Part shown: one piece after another, positions 16,690-26,145 of the stretch | Numbering within the stretch: position 1 is the stretch's first letter | Layout: each line of letters opens with the position of its first letter | NCBI RefSeq assembly: GCF_002806945.1 | Contig: NZ_NIHC01000005.1 | Span: forward strand, 124,001-188,000 | DNA from: Marinobacter salexigens | Lineage (GTDB): Bacteria; Pseudomonadota; Gammaproteobacteria; Pseudomonadales; Oleiphilaceae | Reading direction: 5' to 3' | Length of the DNA stretch: 64,000 nt | Notes under the pieces: model-generated | The model's input: only the letters and a program-made list of their open reading frames with translations | Databases searched by the model: none | Told to the model about the DNA's origin: nothing | Translations under genes and position numbers: made by a program

Positions 16690-19600
16690 TCACTTCCCAG
16701 ACTCTCGCCCCATTACGGATTCTTGCAGCTCACCAATCACCCTCAAAACTCTACCCATTTCCCGTTGGGTTTTCAGATCCAGGCCCAGCTTGCCGTCCAT
16801 GAGTTTTACGAGTGGAACAATGGATTCCTCAAAGATTCGGGCGAAGGCTGTGAGGGCTTCGCCTACCTGAGGCGGGCTATCCAGGTTTACCGTTACCGCC
16901 GGATTCAGCTGCACAGTTTGCAAGCCGGCAGTGAAACCCGTTTCAAGGGAGCGCGACAGCTCGCCAAAAGCCTTTTCCAGATCCGGCCCTGAATCTTTCT
17001 GGCTAGCCATGCCCGCCGCCAACTGCTGCCCCACCTGCTGCATTTGTTCCACTATGAGGCCAAGTTGGCGCACCACCTTCACACCGGCTTCCTCATCACC
17101 ACCCGCCTGCTGGCGACGGCGATATTCTTCGCAGATGGCCTGCCAGCGGGCGGTTTCTGCTTCGGTCATGGTGCAGCGCATTTGCTTGAGCTTAAGCAGG
17201 TTTTCTTCTGCGCCCTGTGTCAGCAGTTGGGATTCACCCTGGTAGTGATCGTCAATCAGGGCTTCCAACTCTTTATCGCTCATCACCGGCGACAGCTTTT
17301 CCGCCAGCTTGTTCATGTTCCGGTAACTGCCCTGCAACTTGAACGCGGGCTCTGTGCGATAGGCCTCCGCTTGGGCGCTGGAAGCAATGTATGCCTGGTT
17401 CACCCGTAACACGGTTTCCCGCACGCGCATCATTTTCTGCAGCAGGGAGACGATTTCATCCCGTTCGGCGGCGCTGTAATCGTGCTCGAAGTCTGAATCT
17501 GCCACAGCCTTGCCTTCCGCCAGATCCGCAAACCGGTAGAAGTCCGCCATGCCTCGGGTGGCCAAGGGTGACAGTACCCGGTTGGCACTGAGGCTGTTCT
17601 CGATATAGGACAACTCGAAGGCGTGTTCCATACCCGATAGCACATCACCCAAGTTGTAGATATCCGCCCGGTTCGCCAGCATGTCGGGCACTTTGAACAC
17701 TTCGCCGCTTTCCGTGTAGGGGTTACCGGCCATGACTACGCAGAAGCGCTTGCCCCGCATGTCGTAGGTGCTGGTGCGACCACGCCATACGCCTTCAATG
17801 CGCCGGGTGCCGTCACACAGGGAAATGAACTTCTGCAGGAACTCCGGGTGCGTATGCTGGATATCATCCAGATACAGCATCACGTTATTACCCATTTCCA
17901 GAGCCAGGTTGAGCTTGATCAGCTCTGCCTTCGCTGTGGAGTGCGGTGCCTTCTCCGGATCCAGCGAGGTGACATCATGGCCCAGACTGGGGCAGTTGAT
18001 CTTCATGAAGATCAGGCCCAGCCGGTTGGCCACGTATTCCATCAAGGTGGTTTTGCCGTAACCCGGCGGCGAGATCATCATTAACAGGCCGGACTGGTCG
18101 GTACGCCTGTCTTCACCTGCGGTGCCCATCTGCTTGGCCAGGTTGTCGCCAATGATGGGCAGGTAGCTTTCGCTGATCAGCTTGTTGCGGACAAATGAAG
18201 AGAGCGGCCGGGGCCGGTATTCGTCCAGACGCAATTGGTCGCGCCATTTTTCCAGCACGCTATGGCGAACATCTTGCAGCTGCTGCCAGCCGGGAATGAT
18301 CTCCTGCCGGTGATACCGCAGGCGTTCCTCGTATTCATCCAGTTGCAGGCTCAGGGAACGTTCGTTGATATTGGCATGCTGGCCCAGCAGCCCATCAACC
18401 TCAAACGCCAGTTCCACACTACGTACCGCCGTGGTGATAACCTCCCCGGCATTCAGGACCGCCACCACTTCCGGCAAGTAGTGCAACAGATGTTGCCGGT
18501 CTGCTTTGCCCATCCAGGCTTTCAGCCAGTGGCGGGTGATGCTCCAGCGTGCAGCCGGCTGGTCAGCAACCACATTCAGGGCGTTCTGGTACTGGGCAAA
18601 CTGGTTATCCCGCTTCAGGGCTTCGGTAAAGCCTTCAGCCAGTTCACCGGCATAGCGGGTGATCTCGAAGATTTCCGACTCTTCTGCCAGTTGCAAAACC
18701 AGATACTCAGCGGCTGAATTCAACAATGTGCGTTCGGCACTGCCTTTTTCAGTCAAGGTGAGATCATTAGCCTCAACAAACTCTGACAGATTTGGCCCAA
18801 CTTCCTGTTCCAAAGCCTGCAGCAATTCACTGGACTGCATCATGCGGCTGAGTATGCCGGCAGACAAACAACGGGAGCGTAACTGTTGAGCGTGAACCTG
18901 CTGCTGACCCAGCTGCGCCCAGAACAGCATCGCCAGCGCCCTTGCATTAGGGCTGAAGCGCAGCAAACCGGCATTTTGAATGGCGGGCCAAAGGGTGCTG
19001 ACAATCAGCGCGGCATCGTGATCGTGGATGCCCTTTTCATAGCCTTCGCGGTAACGGGGCGATGCAAATGTGCGGACATAGCCGGTAAGTTCCTCAATAT
19101 CGGCGACGTTAACCGGTAAATCCTGTGATGTCCGAAACTCTTCAATTACCAGAGCTGCAAGGTACTCTCCCCGGTAAACCTTGGCAGATTCCGACGGCTG
19201 GCTCATGTTCCAGTAGCCCCGAAGGCGATCGAGTTCCGGTTCGTCCAGCCGCTCGTAATACTGGGTACCGGTCAGGTGCAACAGCACATGGTCATCCCGC
19301 GGGATCAGGGTGAGATCCAGCTCCTGCTGGTTGACGCTGAACTTGTGCTTACCAAGCCGGATAACGGCGCCGCCATCCTCAAAGATATCGGCTTTATCCC
19401 GCACACTTCTCAGGGCCGTGTCCTGGGCGGCTTTCAACTGCCCCAGGCAATCATCGGCTTCCATGGCCGCGCCCAGCTCCCGCAACTCCTTTGCCATGCT
19501 GCGCAGGCGCGCCACCATGGCATCGGACGCAAAAAAGGCATGCAGCTCTTCCACTGTGGTAAAGCGTTCGGTACGGCGATTGACGTTTTTCAGTATGCGC

Positions 19601-21951
19601 TCAGCGGCGTCCGTGAGTGTAGTTACCCGGCGCTGCCGTTGATCCTGCAACTGCTGGCGCCGGGCTTCAATGCTTTCATGGGCATTTTCACGCTGTTCCA
19701 GAACGGCGGCGAGGAACTCATCGTACTCGCCAAACTGGCTTTCCAGTTCCTGCAACTGATCGAGCATGCGGGTCATCAAACCATCGCATTCCCGTACATC
19801 GGAAAGCGCGCTGACACCGTTGGCCAGGCTTTGTTCAAATAACCGGATGCGAGCCGCAAACTGGGCGCGGGCTTCGGCACTGCCCTGCTCTTTCAGGCGG
19901 ATTTCCGCTTCCGAGCGTTGTTGGTTGATGCTGGCATAGATGCCTGAAATATTGTCGGTTATGGCGGTTTCCAGCGCGGCGTCATCACCCGCCATAGAGG
20001 CCAGCATGCCCTGAATCATATCCAGGCCAGTGGTCAGCTCCCGGTAGCGCTCCACAATCTTTTTCAGAGCATCCCGGCTTTCTGCACTGGCCAGCTCTGC
20101 TTGCAGTTCTGCCAGGGTATTGCGGTAGCCCTCCAGCGCTTCGGGAGAGGCCAGAAAACGGAAGGTGCGTTCAGTCAGCCGTTGCTCTGCATCCGCCAAC
20201 TCCTGCTCAAGACCGTCTATTCGTGCTTCGTCTGCGTAGCGGCGATCCTTGAGCGTTCGCACCCGGCCCCGGTGTTCCCGAAGCCTGGCCAGGAACCCCA
20301 CGAACTGATCCGGCGCCTTCCAGCTGTCCGGTTTCAGATCCCGCATCAAGGCACCCTGAACATCTGCCACTTCACTGATTGCAACTTCCGTCTGTGCCCG
20401 GATGTTCTGGACTTTCTCGTACTCATCCAGCACCAGTTCCGCAGTGTTGCGAATGATGGAGAGCTGCTCATGCAGGCCCGCAAACAAGGCTTCATCCTGC
20501 CTAGCAGTCAGCCAGTAAAATTGGTCGAGAACGCGGTCTACAGTGCGAATCAAAGAGGTGAAATGACGCTCACTGGCGCCCTTGGCTTCCACTAAAGTAA
20601 TGACTGTGTTCAGCTCGGCGATGCCCCGCACCAGATCCGGGTTGCCGATGCGCGCCAGTTCCGAGTCGTTGGCAACGCTGGCCTGCGCGTGGAAGTTCTC
20701 GGAGGTAAACGGCGTTTCCCAAACCTGCAGCGGGTGGACCAGAGTCGGCTCGTTGTCGGCACTGAAAACCACCAAGTGGCCATTTTCAAAGAGCGCAAAG
20801 CCATGGCCAATCAGCGGTACATCGGCCTGCTTACGGATCAGATTATAGCGGAACAGAATCACCTGCCCGGTGAGCTGCTCGAAAAATACGTAGAGGACAT
20901 CCTCACCGTTAGGCGCTCGCAATGAACGCTTGAGGCGAAAATCCCCTTCCGGAATCTGGAAGGTTTTCAGCTCCCCTGTCGTGAGGTAATACCCAGACGG
21001 AAAAATAAGGCCGTGGTTATCCGGAAGCGACACCACAGAGCCGGCCATGCTGTCTACCCGTTCAACTTTTCGCTGGGTGCGATTGAACAGGTAGTAGCGC
21101 CAGTGCTTTTCGTTGAAGGGAAGAATTCGTACCAGAAGAATTTCACCCAGATCGGCGTACTCAAAGGTAGCGTCGTCCAGGGATTGGGAGTCAGACTCTA
21201 CCGGATCTGCATAAATGCCCTCGCCGGTTGCCGTGTTGTTCTCCACCTTGAAGGTAATCTCGCCCCGGAGGTTATCCACGAACAGGGTGTCGGCGATGTT
21301 CAGATGCGGAGACCGCCCCTGCACCTGGCAGTCACGACCAACGGTTTTCCAGGGAAAGCTGAACCTGTCAGGGAAGCTAAGATCCCGCTCGCCCCGGTTG
21401 TCTATGTAGCGGTTAACCTCACCATTCGGTTTCAGCTCCCAGCGAAATACCCGCAAGTCACCGAGTTTGTCGCCGATGCGAAACACCATCAGCAGCATGC
21501 CTTTAAGGATCGTCAGCTGAGACAGAGTGGCGGTGTTGTAATACTGCTGCAGCTCCCGGAAGTCGGTGGCAAAGCGGCCATCTTTCAGGAAAGTGCCCTC
21601 AATCGCGGCCTCGGTCATTTCGAAGCCACCGTCACCATCATTCAGATGGTACAGACAGAAGACATCCTCAAGCTCCAGGGTTTTGCGTAACCCCAGTTGC
21701 AGGTTAAAACCGAACAGTAGTTTGTCACCAAGGCGCACTACATCCCGGGCTATGGCATTATTTTCGGTTCTGACCCGGGCGCGCCCCAGCACGTTCATGC
21801 CGGCGCTTCCGAAAATATCTTCCCGGGCCTGATTCAGCCCCGACACCTGCTCGCGAAGCTGGCCGCCCTGCTCTTTCAGGCGACGCTGAATGGTTTCGAA
21901 GGCAGAACCTTCCTGAACAATGCTCTCGAGGCCGGTGCGATCCGTCGACAT
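16690..21951 (-). CDS. Giant AAA+ ATPase of the DUF3686 'DNA repair ATPase' family
   Basis: A 1753-residue protein. The N-terminal ~450 residues are the beta-rich DUF3686 region, followed by long coiled-coil stretches (about 560-850) and a C-terminal AAA+ module with Walker A PPGYGKTT near residue 1297 and Walker B VMLYLDDIQ near 1360. The C-terminus is helical. Database entries call this family 'DNA repair ATPase', a label with little experimental support that I know of. It is the last gene of the minus-strand arm yqiJ-yqiK-ATPase and travels with flotillin and PspA genes, so a membrane-remodelling or chaperone role is at least as likely. No frameshift is seen over 5.2 kb. Confidence 0.88.
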   Translation of the reverse strand: MSTDRTGLESIVQEGSAFETIQRRLKEQGGQLREQVSGLNQAREDIFGSAGMNVLGRARVRTENNAIARDVVRLGDKLLFGFNLQLGLRKTLELEDVFCLYHLNDGDGGFEMTEAAIEGTFLKDGRFATDFRELQQYYNTATLSQLTILKGMLLMVFRIGDKLGDLRVFRWELKPNGEVNRYIDNRGERDLSFPDRFSFPWKTVGRDCQVQGRSPHLNIADTLFVDNLRGEITFKVENNTATGEGIYADPVESDSQSLDDATFEYADLGEILLVRILPFNEKHWRYYLFNRTQRKVERVDSMAGSVVSLPDNHGLIFPSGYYLTTGELKTFQIPEGDFRLKRSLRAPNGEDVLYVFFEQLTGQVILFRYNLIRKQADVPLIGHGFALFENGHLVVFSADNEPTLVHPLQVWETPFTSENFHAQASVANDSELARIGNPDLVRGIAELNTVITLVEAKGASERHFTSLIRTVDRVLDQFYWLTARQDEALFAGLHEQLSIIRNTAELVLDEYEKVQNIRAQTEVAISEVADVQGALMRDLKPDSWKAPDQFVGFLARLREHRGRVRTLKDRRYADEARIDGLEQELADAEQRLTERTFRFLASPEALEGYRNTLAELQAELASAESRDALKKIVERYRELTTGLDMIQGMLASMAGDDAALETAITDNISGIYASINQQRSEAEIRLKEQGSAEARAQFAARIRLFEQSLANGVSALSDVRECDGLMTRMLDQLQELESQFGEYDEFLAAVLEQRENAHESIEARRQQLQDQRQRRVTTLTDAAERILKNVNRRTERFTTVEELHAFFASDAMVARLRSMAKELRELGAAMEADDCLGQLKAAQDTALRSVRDKADIFEDGGAVIRLGKHKFSVNQQELDLTLIPRDDHVLLHLTGTQYYERLDEPELDRLRGYWNMSQPSESAKVYRGEYLAALVIEEFRTSQDLPVNVADIEELTGYVRTFASPRYREGYEKGIHDHDAALIVSTLWPAIQNAGLLRFSPNARALAMLFWAQLGQQQVHAQQLRSRCLSAGILSRMMQSSELLQALEQEVGPNLSEFVEANDLTLTEKGSAERTLLNSAAEYLVLQLAEESEIFEITRYAGELAEGFTEALKRDNQFAQYQNALNVVADQPAARWSITRHWLKAWMGKADRQHLLHYLPEVVAVLNAGEVITTAVRSVELAFEVDGLLGQHANINERSLSLQLDEYEERLRYHRQEIIPGWQQLQDVRHSVLEKWRDQLRLDEYRPRPLSSFVRNKLISESYLPIIGDNLAKQMGTAGEDRRTDQSGLLMMISPPGYGKTTLMEYVANRLGLIFMKINCPSLGHDVTSLDPEKAPHSTAKAELIKLNLALEMGNNVMLYLDDIQHTHPEFLQKFISLCDGTRRIEGVWRGRTSTYDMRGKRFCVVMAGNPYTESGEVFKVPDMLANRADIYNLGDVLSGMEHAFELSYIENSLSANRVLSPLATRGMADFYRFADLAEGKAVADSDFEHDYSAAERDEIVSLLQKMMRVRETVLRVNQAYIASSAQAEAYRTEPAFKLQGSYRNMNKLAEKLSPVMSDKELEALIDDHYQGESQLLTQGAEENLLKLKQMRCTMTEAETARWQAICEEYRRRQQAGGDEEAGVKVVRQLGLIVEQMQQVGQQLAAGMASQKDSGPDLEKAFGELSRSLETGFTAGLQTVQLNPAVTVNLDSPPQVGEALTAFARIFEESIVPLVKLMDGKLGLDLKTQREMGRVLRVIGELQESVMGRESGK

Positions 21952-22038
21952 ACCAAATCATCCTGAACAAAAAGGGGGAAAACCTGAACGAGATAGGCAC
22001 CACCTACGCCAAGTCAGACGCAGGTGGTGCCCTGGGTT

Positions 22039-24108
22039 TTATGCAGTTTCAGAGGCTTTACTGGGCTTGTCCGCTCCAATACGCCCGGCGATACCTGCCA
22101 ATGCCGCCTGCAGTGACGGTGCATTATCCAGCACGCCCTGTACGCTCTTGCCATAACCAAGTCCTTGGGCGAACTTGTCGAAGATACCGCCGTCGCCGCC
22201 GATCATTTCAAACTTGGCGTCCTTCAGAGCGGCAGCCATTACCCGGCCATTTTCCAGAATGCCTGTCTGCTGGGCCTCAATCCTCGCCAACACTTCCTTC
22301 TCATGAACTTCCAGGTTCATGCGGAATTCTTCGAAGTGGCGGGCTTCTTCAGACATGTTGTTATAGGCTTTGAGTTTCTCTACCAGGCCAGACGCTTCTG
22401 CCTTGGCCATTGCTTCGCGGGCACCTGCCTTGGCATGACCCATGCGTTCTTCTCCTTCTGCCTCTGCCAACACCAGAGCCTTGCGGGCATCCGCCTTGGC
22501 GTGACCCATCCTGGCCTCACCATCAGCCTCAGCCAGAACCATGGCCTTACGGGCATCCGCTTTCGCCAGACCCAGTTTTTCTTCACCCATAGCTTCAGTT
22601 TCAAGGCGCTGCTCAAGAACCCGAATCTCTGCCATGCCGGCTTCTTCATCTGCTTTGGCAGTGGCCGATTTAACGTCGGCACGGGCGATACCATCAGCCC
22701 TAATAGCCGAAGCCTGAGCTTCCTTAACCTGGGCTTCCGCCAGCCCGTCAGAGGCAGACAACGCCTGACGACCACGAGCCCGCTTTTCATCGGCAATGGC
22801 TTCTTTCTCTGCGGCATCCATCTCGGCTTGGGCAGTAACACGAATCTGTTCGGCCTCCAGCTTGGAGCGTTCAAACGCCGCTTCGGCCGCCTTCACGTCC
22901 TTGAGCTTGAGCTCATCGGCGTCGGCCTCAGCCGCGACCACTTTCGTGACCTTCAGGCGCTCAGCTTGCGAACGGTTGCGAACATCCTTGATGTTCTCTT
23001 CCTCTTCAGCCACGTTGCGCTCTACCGCAATGCGCTGGCTGGTGATATCTGCAATTTCTTTGCGCTCGCCTTCAAGCGCCTTTTCCATGCCAATACGCTC
23101 GATTTCAACCGCTCGTTCACGGTTTACGTCTTCCAGCTCCCGGGCCTGGCGAATACGCACTTCTTCAATCTGAACCGCTCGCTCGCGGGCTTTCATCGCC
23201 ATCTCTATCTGGCGCTGTTTGTTCTCTTCTGCAATGGCCAGCTCTTCGTCTGTCTTAATGCGAGCAGCTTCGGCACGGGCGCGTTCTTGTTCGCGCACCT
23301 GCTCGGTCTCGGAGGTTTCGCGAGCTTGCAGGGTTTCGATCTCACGGCGTTGGCGCGCTTCTGCATCTGCTTGACTGCGCTCCAGTTCCAGCGAGGCCTC
23401 GCGAGCAGAAACGTTTTTACGCTGAATTTCCAGCTCTTGGTCGCGCTCTAAACGGTTTGTCTCCACATTGTGGAATGCAGTGATTTCAGTAATCCGCTTA
23501 ATACCTTCGGAATCCAGAATGTTGTTGGGATCCAGAGAGGTTTTTGGCGTTTGTTCCAGGTAATCGATGGCCACGTCTTCAAGGATGTAGCCGTTAAGAT
23601 CTTCGCCAATGGTTTCAATGATGGAATCGCGGAAGTGTTGACGCTCTTCAAACAGCTGCATGAACTCCAGCTTCTTACCAACCGTCTTCAACGCTTCACT
23701 GAACTTGGCATTGAACAACTCGTTTACCGCATTGCGGTCGGAAGCACGGCCAACACCCACAGACTTGGCTACCCGCAACACATCTTCTGAGGTTTCGTTT
23801 ACCCGCAGATAGAAAGCAACCGTAATATCGGCACGCAGGTTGTCTTTACAGATCAGCCCTTCTTTACCGGTGCGGTTCAGCTCCAGGGTAATGACCGAGA
23901 TTTTCATGGTCTCGGCGCGATGAATGACCGGCAGCACCATGGCGCCGGTGAAGTACACCTTGGGTGTAGGCGACAGGTCGTTCACGATCAGGGCCTGGCC
24001 CTGATCTACCTTGCGATAGAACGCCTTGAACAGGGTCAGCACGCCCAATATCAGCAACACCACAACGCCGATGGTCGTCAGTACCGGCATCATCCACGAT
24101 AAGTCCAT
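22039..24108 (-). CDS. yqiK: Flotillin-like band-7 protein (YqiK)
   Basis: A 689-residue membrane-anchored scaffold of the flotillin/SPFH family. It has one N-terminal transmembrane helix (about residues 8-28), the SPFH/band-7 domain (about 30-210, with KDNLRADITVAFYLRVN) and a very long Glu/Ala/Arg-rich coiled coil (220-600). Near the end are three tandem 22-residue repeats (MGHAKADARKAMVLAEADG type). Flotillins assemble in membrane microdomains; YqiK of E. coli is encoded next to YqiJ, as here. It sits between the YqiJ-like gene and the AAA+ ATPase, on the same strand with short gaps. Confidence 0.92.
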   Translation of the reverse strand: MDLSWMMPVLTTIGVVVLLILGVLTLFKAFYRKVDQGQALIVNDLSPTPKVYFTGAMVLPVIHRAETMKISVITLELNRTGKEGLICKDNLRADITVAFYLRVNETSEDVLRVAKSVGVGRASDRNAVNELFNAKFSEALKTVGKKLEFMQLFEERQHFRDSIIETIGEDLNGYILEDVAIDYLEQTPKTSLDPNNILDSEGIKRITEITAFHNVETNRLERDQELEIQRKNVSAREASLELERSQADAEARQRREIETLQARETSETEQVREQERARAEAARIKTDEELAIAEENKQRQIEMAMKARERAVQIEEVRIRQARELEDVNRERAVEIERIGMEKALEGERKEIADITSQRIAVERNVAEEEENIKDVRNRSQAERLKVTKVVAAEADADELKLKDVKAAEAAFERSKLEAEQIRVTAQAEMDAAEKEAIADEKRARGRQALSASDGLAEAQVKEAQASAIRADGIARADVKSATAKADEEAGMAEIRVLEQRLETEAMGEEKLGLAKADARKAMVLAEADGEARMGHAKADARKALVLAEAEGEERMGHAKAGAREAMAKAEASGLVEKLKAYNNMSEEARHFEEFRMNLEVHEKEVLARIEAQQTGILENGRVMAAALKDAKFEMIGGDGGIFDKFAQGLGYGKSVQGVLDNAPSLQAALAGIAGRIGADKPSKASETA
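22378..22575 (-). repeat. Three tandem 66-bp repeats in yqiK
   Basis: Three adjacent in-frame 66-base units encode 22-residue repeats starting LGLAKADARKAMV, MGHAKADARKALV and MGHAKAGAREAMA. The second and first units are nearly alike; the third has diverged. Copy number could vary between strains by slippage. Confidence 0.85.
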
Positions 24109-24151
24109 TTAGTCATTCTCCTGAGCTGGTTTTAAATAAGTGAGTGCGGGG

Positions 24152-24778
24152 TTATCCGGTGGAGCCACCGGAATGGAATTCGGATTCCGGAACAACCCAC
24201 CAGGCATTTTTATCCGGAATATGTTCAATAATGATCGCCCTCTCCCGACGGGAAAGCGGCAATTGGCTGCGTATTTGAAGGACAAGATGGGCACCATCAA
24301 GAACCGTTTCGCCGCGACCAGAGGTTTCGGTAACCCGTGAAGAAATCACCACACAAGGGGTGCCAACAATCCGCTTTTGAAGGGGTTGCAAAAATGCACG
24401 GCGAAACAGTGGGCGAAGTGGGCGTACCACGATCGACGTTACTAGCACCGAGGCGACTAGCGCCGAAAAAATAACAGCTGCCCCGTATAGCCAGTGCAAC
24501 AAGCCAGTCGGAATAAGAGTGCCAAAAACAAGATCAACAAAGTAGCTGGCCAGCCAGCCAAACAGGAACAACAGCGTGAGCACCAAAGGCAAGGGAACAC
24601 CTTGCAGCCCGAGAGTAACCATCAGACCACTGAAATCGCCACCGACGTCAATGTCGCCATCTGCGTCGATATCGCCCATACCAAGCAGGGATATCAGCCA
24701 GTAAATAATGGCTACACACAACAGAACGGAGAAAACCACCGTTGGAAAGGAGAAGGCTACAGCGAAGAACGTTTCCAT
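24152..24778 (-). CDS. YqiJ-like membrane protein (OB-fold, DUF1449)
   Basis: A 208-residue protein with an N-terminal hydrophobic helix, two more helices around residues 70-125, and a C-terminal soluble OB-fold-like beta domain (GTPCVVISSRVTETSGRGE...), matching the YqiJ/NfeD-like architecture that partners flotillins. Acidic Gly-Asp repeats (GDIDADGDIDVGGD, residues 34-47) follow TM1. I place the start at the ATG at 24778, giving METFFAVAFSF as in the family; the frame also opens at a TTG at 24811 without a ribosome site. It is the first gene of the minus arm and begins downstream of the O1 palindrome. Confidence 0.8.
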   Translation of the reverse strand: METFFAVAFSFPTVVFSVLLCVAIIYWLISLLGMGDIDADGDIDVGGDFSGLMVTLGLQGVPLPLVLTLLFLFGWLASYFVDLVFGTLIPTGLLHWLYGAAVIFSALVASVLVTSIVVRPLRPLFRRAFLQPLQKRIVGTPCVVISSRVTETSGRGETVLDGAHLVLQIRSQLPLSRRERAIIIEHIPDKNAWWVVPESEFHSGGSTG

Positions 24779-24814
24779 ACGCGACCAGATTATCCTTTCT
24801 GGTAAATCCAATAA

Positions 24815-24831
24815 TTGACAGTTTGTGTCAA
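24815..24831. promoter_or_regulatory. Operator-like palindrome O1 (TTGACA-N5-TGTCAA)
   Basis: TTGACA-GTTTG-TGTCAA lies about 11 bases downstream of the minus-strand -10 (24843-24848), where a bound repressor would block transcription of the yqiJ-yqiK-ATPase arm. An identical-arm site (O2) is on the other side of the promoter. Confidence 0.7.
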
Positions 24832-24842
24832 ACCAGAGCGCC

Positions 24843-24894
24843 GTTATAACGCAAACAAACTATTTCTTGCAAATGTTTAATTGCGAAGTATAGA
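24843..24894. promoter_or_regulatory. Back-to-back divergent promoter with a shared palindromic -35
   Basis: TTGCAA at 24867-24872 is its own complement and serves as -35 on both strands. Plus strand: 16-base spacer to TATAGA (24889-24894), leading to yjfI. Minus strand: 18-base spacer to TATAAC (24848-24843), leading to yqiJ. Polymerase could occupy only one direction at a time. The elements are read directly; activity is inferred. Confidence 0.6.
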
Positions 24895-24903
24895 CTCTAA
24901 TCA

Positions 24904-24920
24904 TTGACATAAAATGTCAA
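24904..24920. promoter_or_regulatory. Operator-like palindrome O2 (TTGACA-N5-TGTCAA)
   Basis: TTGACA-TAAAA-TGTCAA begins ten bases after the plus-strand -10, so it covers the expected start of the yjfI-pspA transcript. Arms and spacer length equal those of O1, 89 bases away, placed as its mirror image about the promoter. Confidence 0.7.
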
Positions 24921-24983
24921 GCGACAGGACAAGGTTCGTCCGGATCGGCCGAACCGATTCACCGCCACAGGAAGGAGCTATTC

Positions 24984-25388
24984 GTGGATATTCAAACCCT
25001 CACCCTGGCCCTGGGTGATTCTACCCATGCCGGCCGACGCTTCGATGTTATGCCCATAGCCGGGGACGAACCGGTGCTTCAGGTAACGGTTTCCGGTGCA
25101 GAAGAAACGCCGGTGTACCTTACCGTGACCGACTCTCAAATTCTGTGTCTTGCGTATCTTTTTGATGAGCAGGAACTGAACCCGGTGCACCTGAATGAGT
25201 TGCATGAAAACATGCTGCGACTCAGTGTACCCATGCCCCTGAGCTCACTGGGCAAAACCGGTGATCACTACGTGGTATATGGCGCTCTCAGCCCCACCTC
25301 CGGCGCAGCCGAAATCATGCAGGAACTGGTGACGTTGGCAGAGAATGCCATCGACCTGTTACAGACATTTGAAGACTACCTGGCTTAA
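24984..25388 (+). CDS. yjfI: YjfI family protein (DUF2170)
   Basis: A 134-residue acidic cytosolic protein of the DUF2170/YjfI family, recognised by its overall sequence and its place directly before a PspA-like gene, as in E. coli yjfI-yjfJ. The start is GTG at 24984, six bases after AAGGAG. There is no transmembrane segment or enzyme motif I can point to. The family is found in clusters with PspA-like, flotillin and AAA+ genes; its biochemical role is unknown to me. First gene of the plus arm. Confidence 0.82.
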   Translation: MDIQTLTLALGDSTHAGRRFDVMPIAGDEPVLQVTVSGAEETPVYLTVTDSQILCLAYLFDEQELNPVHLNELHENMLRLSVPMPLSSLGKTGDHYVVYGALSPTSGAAEIMQELVTLAENAIDLLQTFEDYLA

Positions 25389-25402
25389 CTGAGGGCTGAG
25401 AC

Positions 25403-26098
25403 ATGAGATCCATACTGAACAAACTTCTGACCGCCATGCGCGGTGGTGTTAACGAACTGGGCGAAGCCGTAGTCGACGGCCAGGGCAACCGCATCCTGGA
25501 ACAGGAACTGCGGGACTCCGAGCAGGAACTGAAGCAGGCAAAACAGGAACTGGCTGCCCTGATGGCTGAATCTGCCTCTTTGGCCCGGCAAATTCGCTCT
25601 GAGCAGGACAACGCAAGCAAACGCGAACAGGATGCCCGCAAGGCCATTGCCGCCGGCCAGGAAGACCTGGCCAGAGAAGTGGCTGAGCGCATTGTTGGCC
25701 ACGAACGCCGTGCAGTAGAGCTGACCCAAACCCGCGAATTGCTGCAGCAGCGGATTGCCGGCCTGAAAGAGCGCGTTCAGCGGGCAGAGAAGCAACTGGC
25801 CGATTACCGCCGGGAACTGCAAGTGGTAAAAACCAATGAGCGCGTGCTTCGCACCACTGCCCAGATTGATACAAACATCAACAGCCAGAAGTCCTCGCTG
25901 AACACTGCCAAGGAAACCCTTGAACGCATTCGCGAGCGCCAGGCCCGGGAAGAAGACCGCCAGACCGCCAGTGCCACCCTGGAAAAAGAACTCACAGGCG
26001 CGGACCTGGACGAAAAACTGAAAGCCGCCGGTATTGACGGCGAACAAGATGCAATCGACAACGTGCTGGCTCGTCTCAAAGACAGCCCTGCACAGTAA
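25403..26098 (+). CDS. PspA/IM30 family protein (YjfJ-like, ESCRT-III-like)
   Basis: A 231-residue, almost wholly helical coiled-coil protein of the PspA/Vipp1 family, which polymerises on and remodels damaged inner membrane. Long heptad-rich helices run from about 25 to 190. The N-terminal helix (MRSILNKLLTAMRGG) is the likely amphipathic membrane anchor. No pspF, pspB or pspC is near, so this is a YjfJ-type paralogue and not the classical phage-shock operon. It begins 14 bases after yjfI. A hairpin (26105-26125) follows. Confidence 0.9.
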   Translation: MRSILNKLLTAMRGGVNELGEAVVDGQGNRILEQELRDSEQELKQAKQELAALMAESASLARQIRSEQDNASKREQDARKAIAAGQEDLAREVAERIVGHERRAVELTQTRELLQQRIAGLKERVQRAEKQLADYRRELQVVKTNERVLRTTAQIDTNINSQKSSLNTAKETLERIRERQAREEDRQTASATLEKELTGADLDEKLKAAGIDGEQDAIDNVLARLKDSPAQ

Positions 26099-26104
26099 GC
26101 CCCG

Positions 26105-26125
26105 CGCCCCCGAACTCCGGGGGCG
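26105..26125 (+). terminator. Hairpin after the pspA-like gene
   Basis: CGCCCCC-GAACTCC-GGGGGCG, a seven-base GC stem, followed by TAATTCTT. It is in the 47-base gap before the next gene, so it may be a partial terminator or mRNA-stabilising stem. Confidence 0.55.
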
Positions 26126-26145
26126 TAATTCTTCAGGTTACCCCC

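Noticed and set aside
22165-23451. 428-codon plus-strand frame opposite the flotillin gene
   Set aside because: It arises from the repetitive Glu/Ala codons of the coiled coil read in reverse (Phe/Leu-rich translation) and lacks a start context.
24815-24920. TTGACA boxes read as -35 elements
   Set aside because: No acceptable -10 lies 16-18 bases from any of the four TTGACA copies; their paired inverted form fits operators better.
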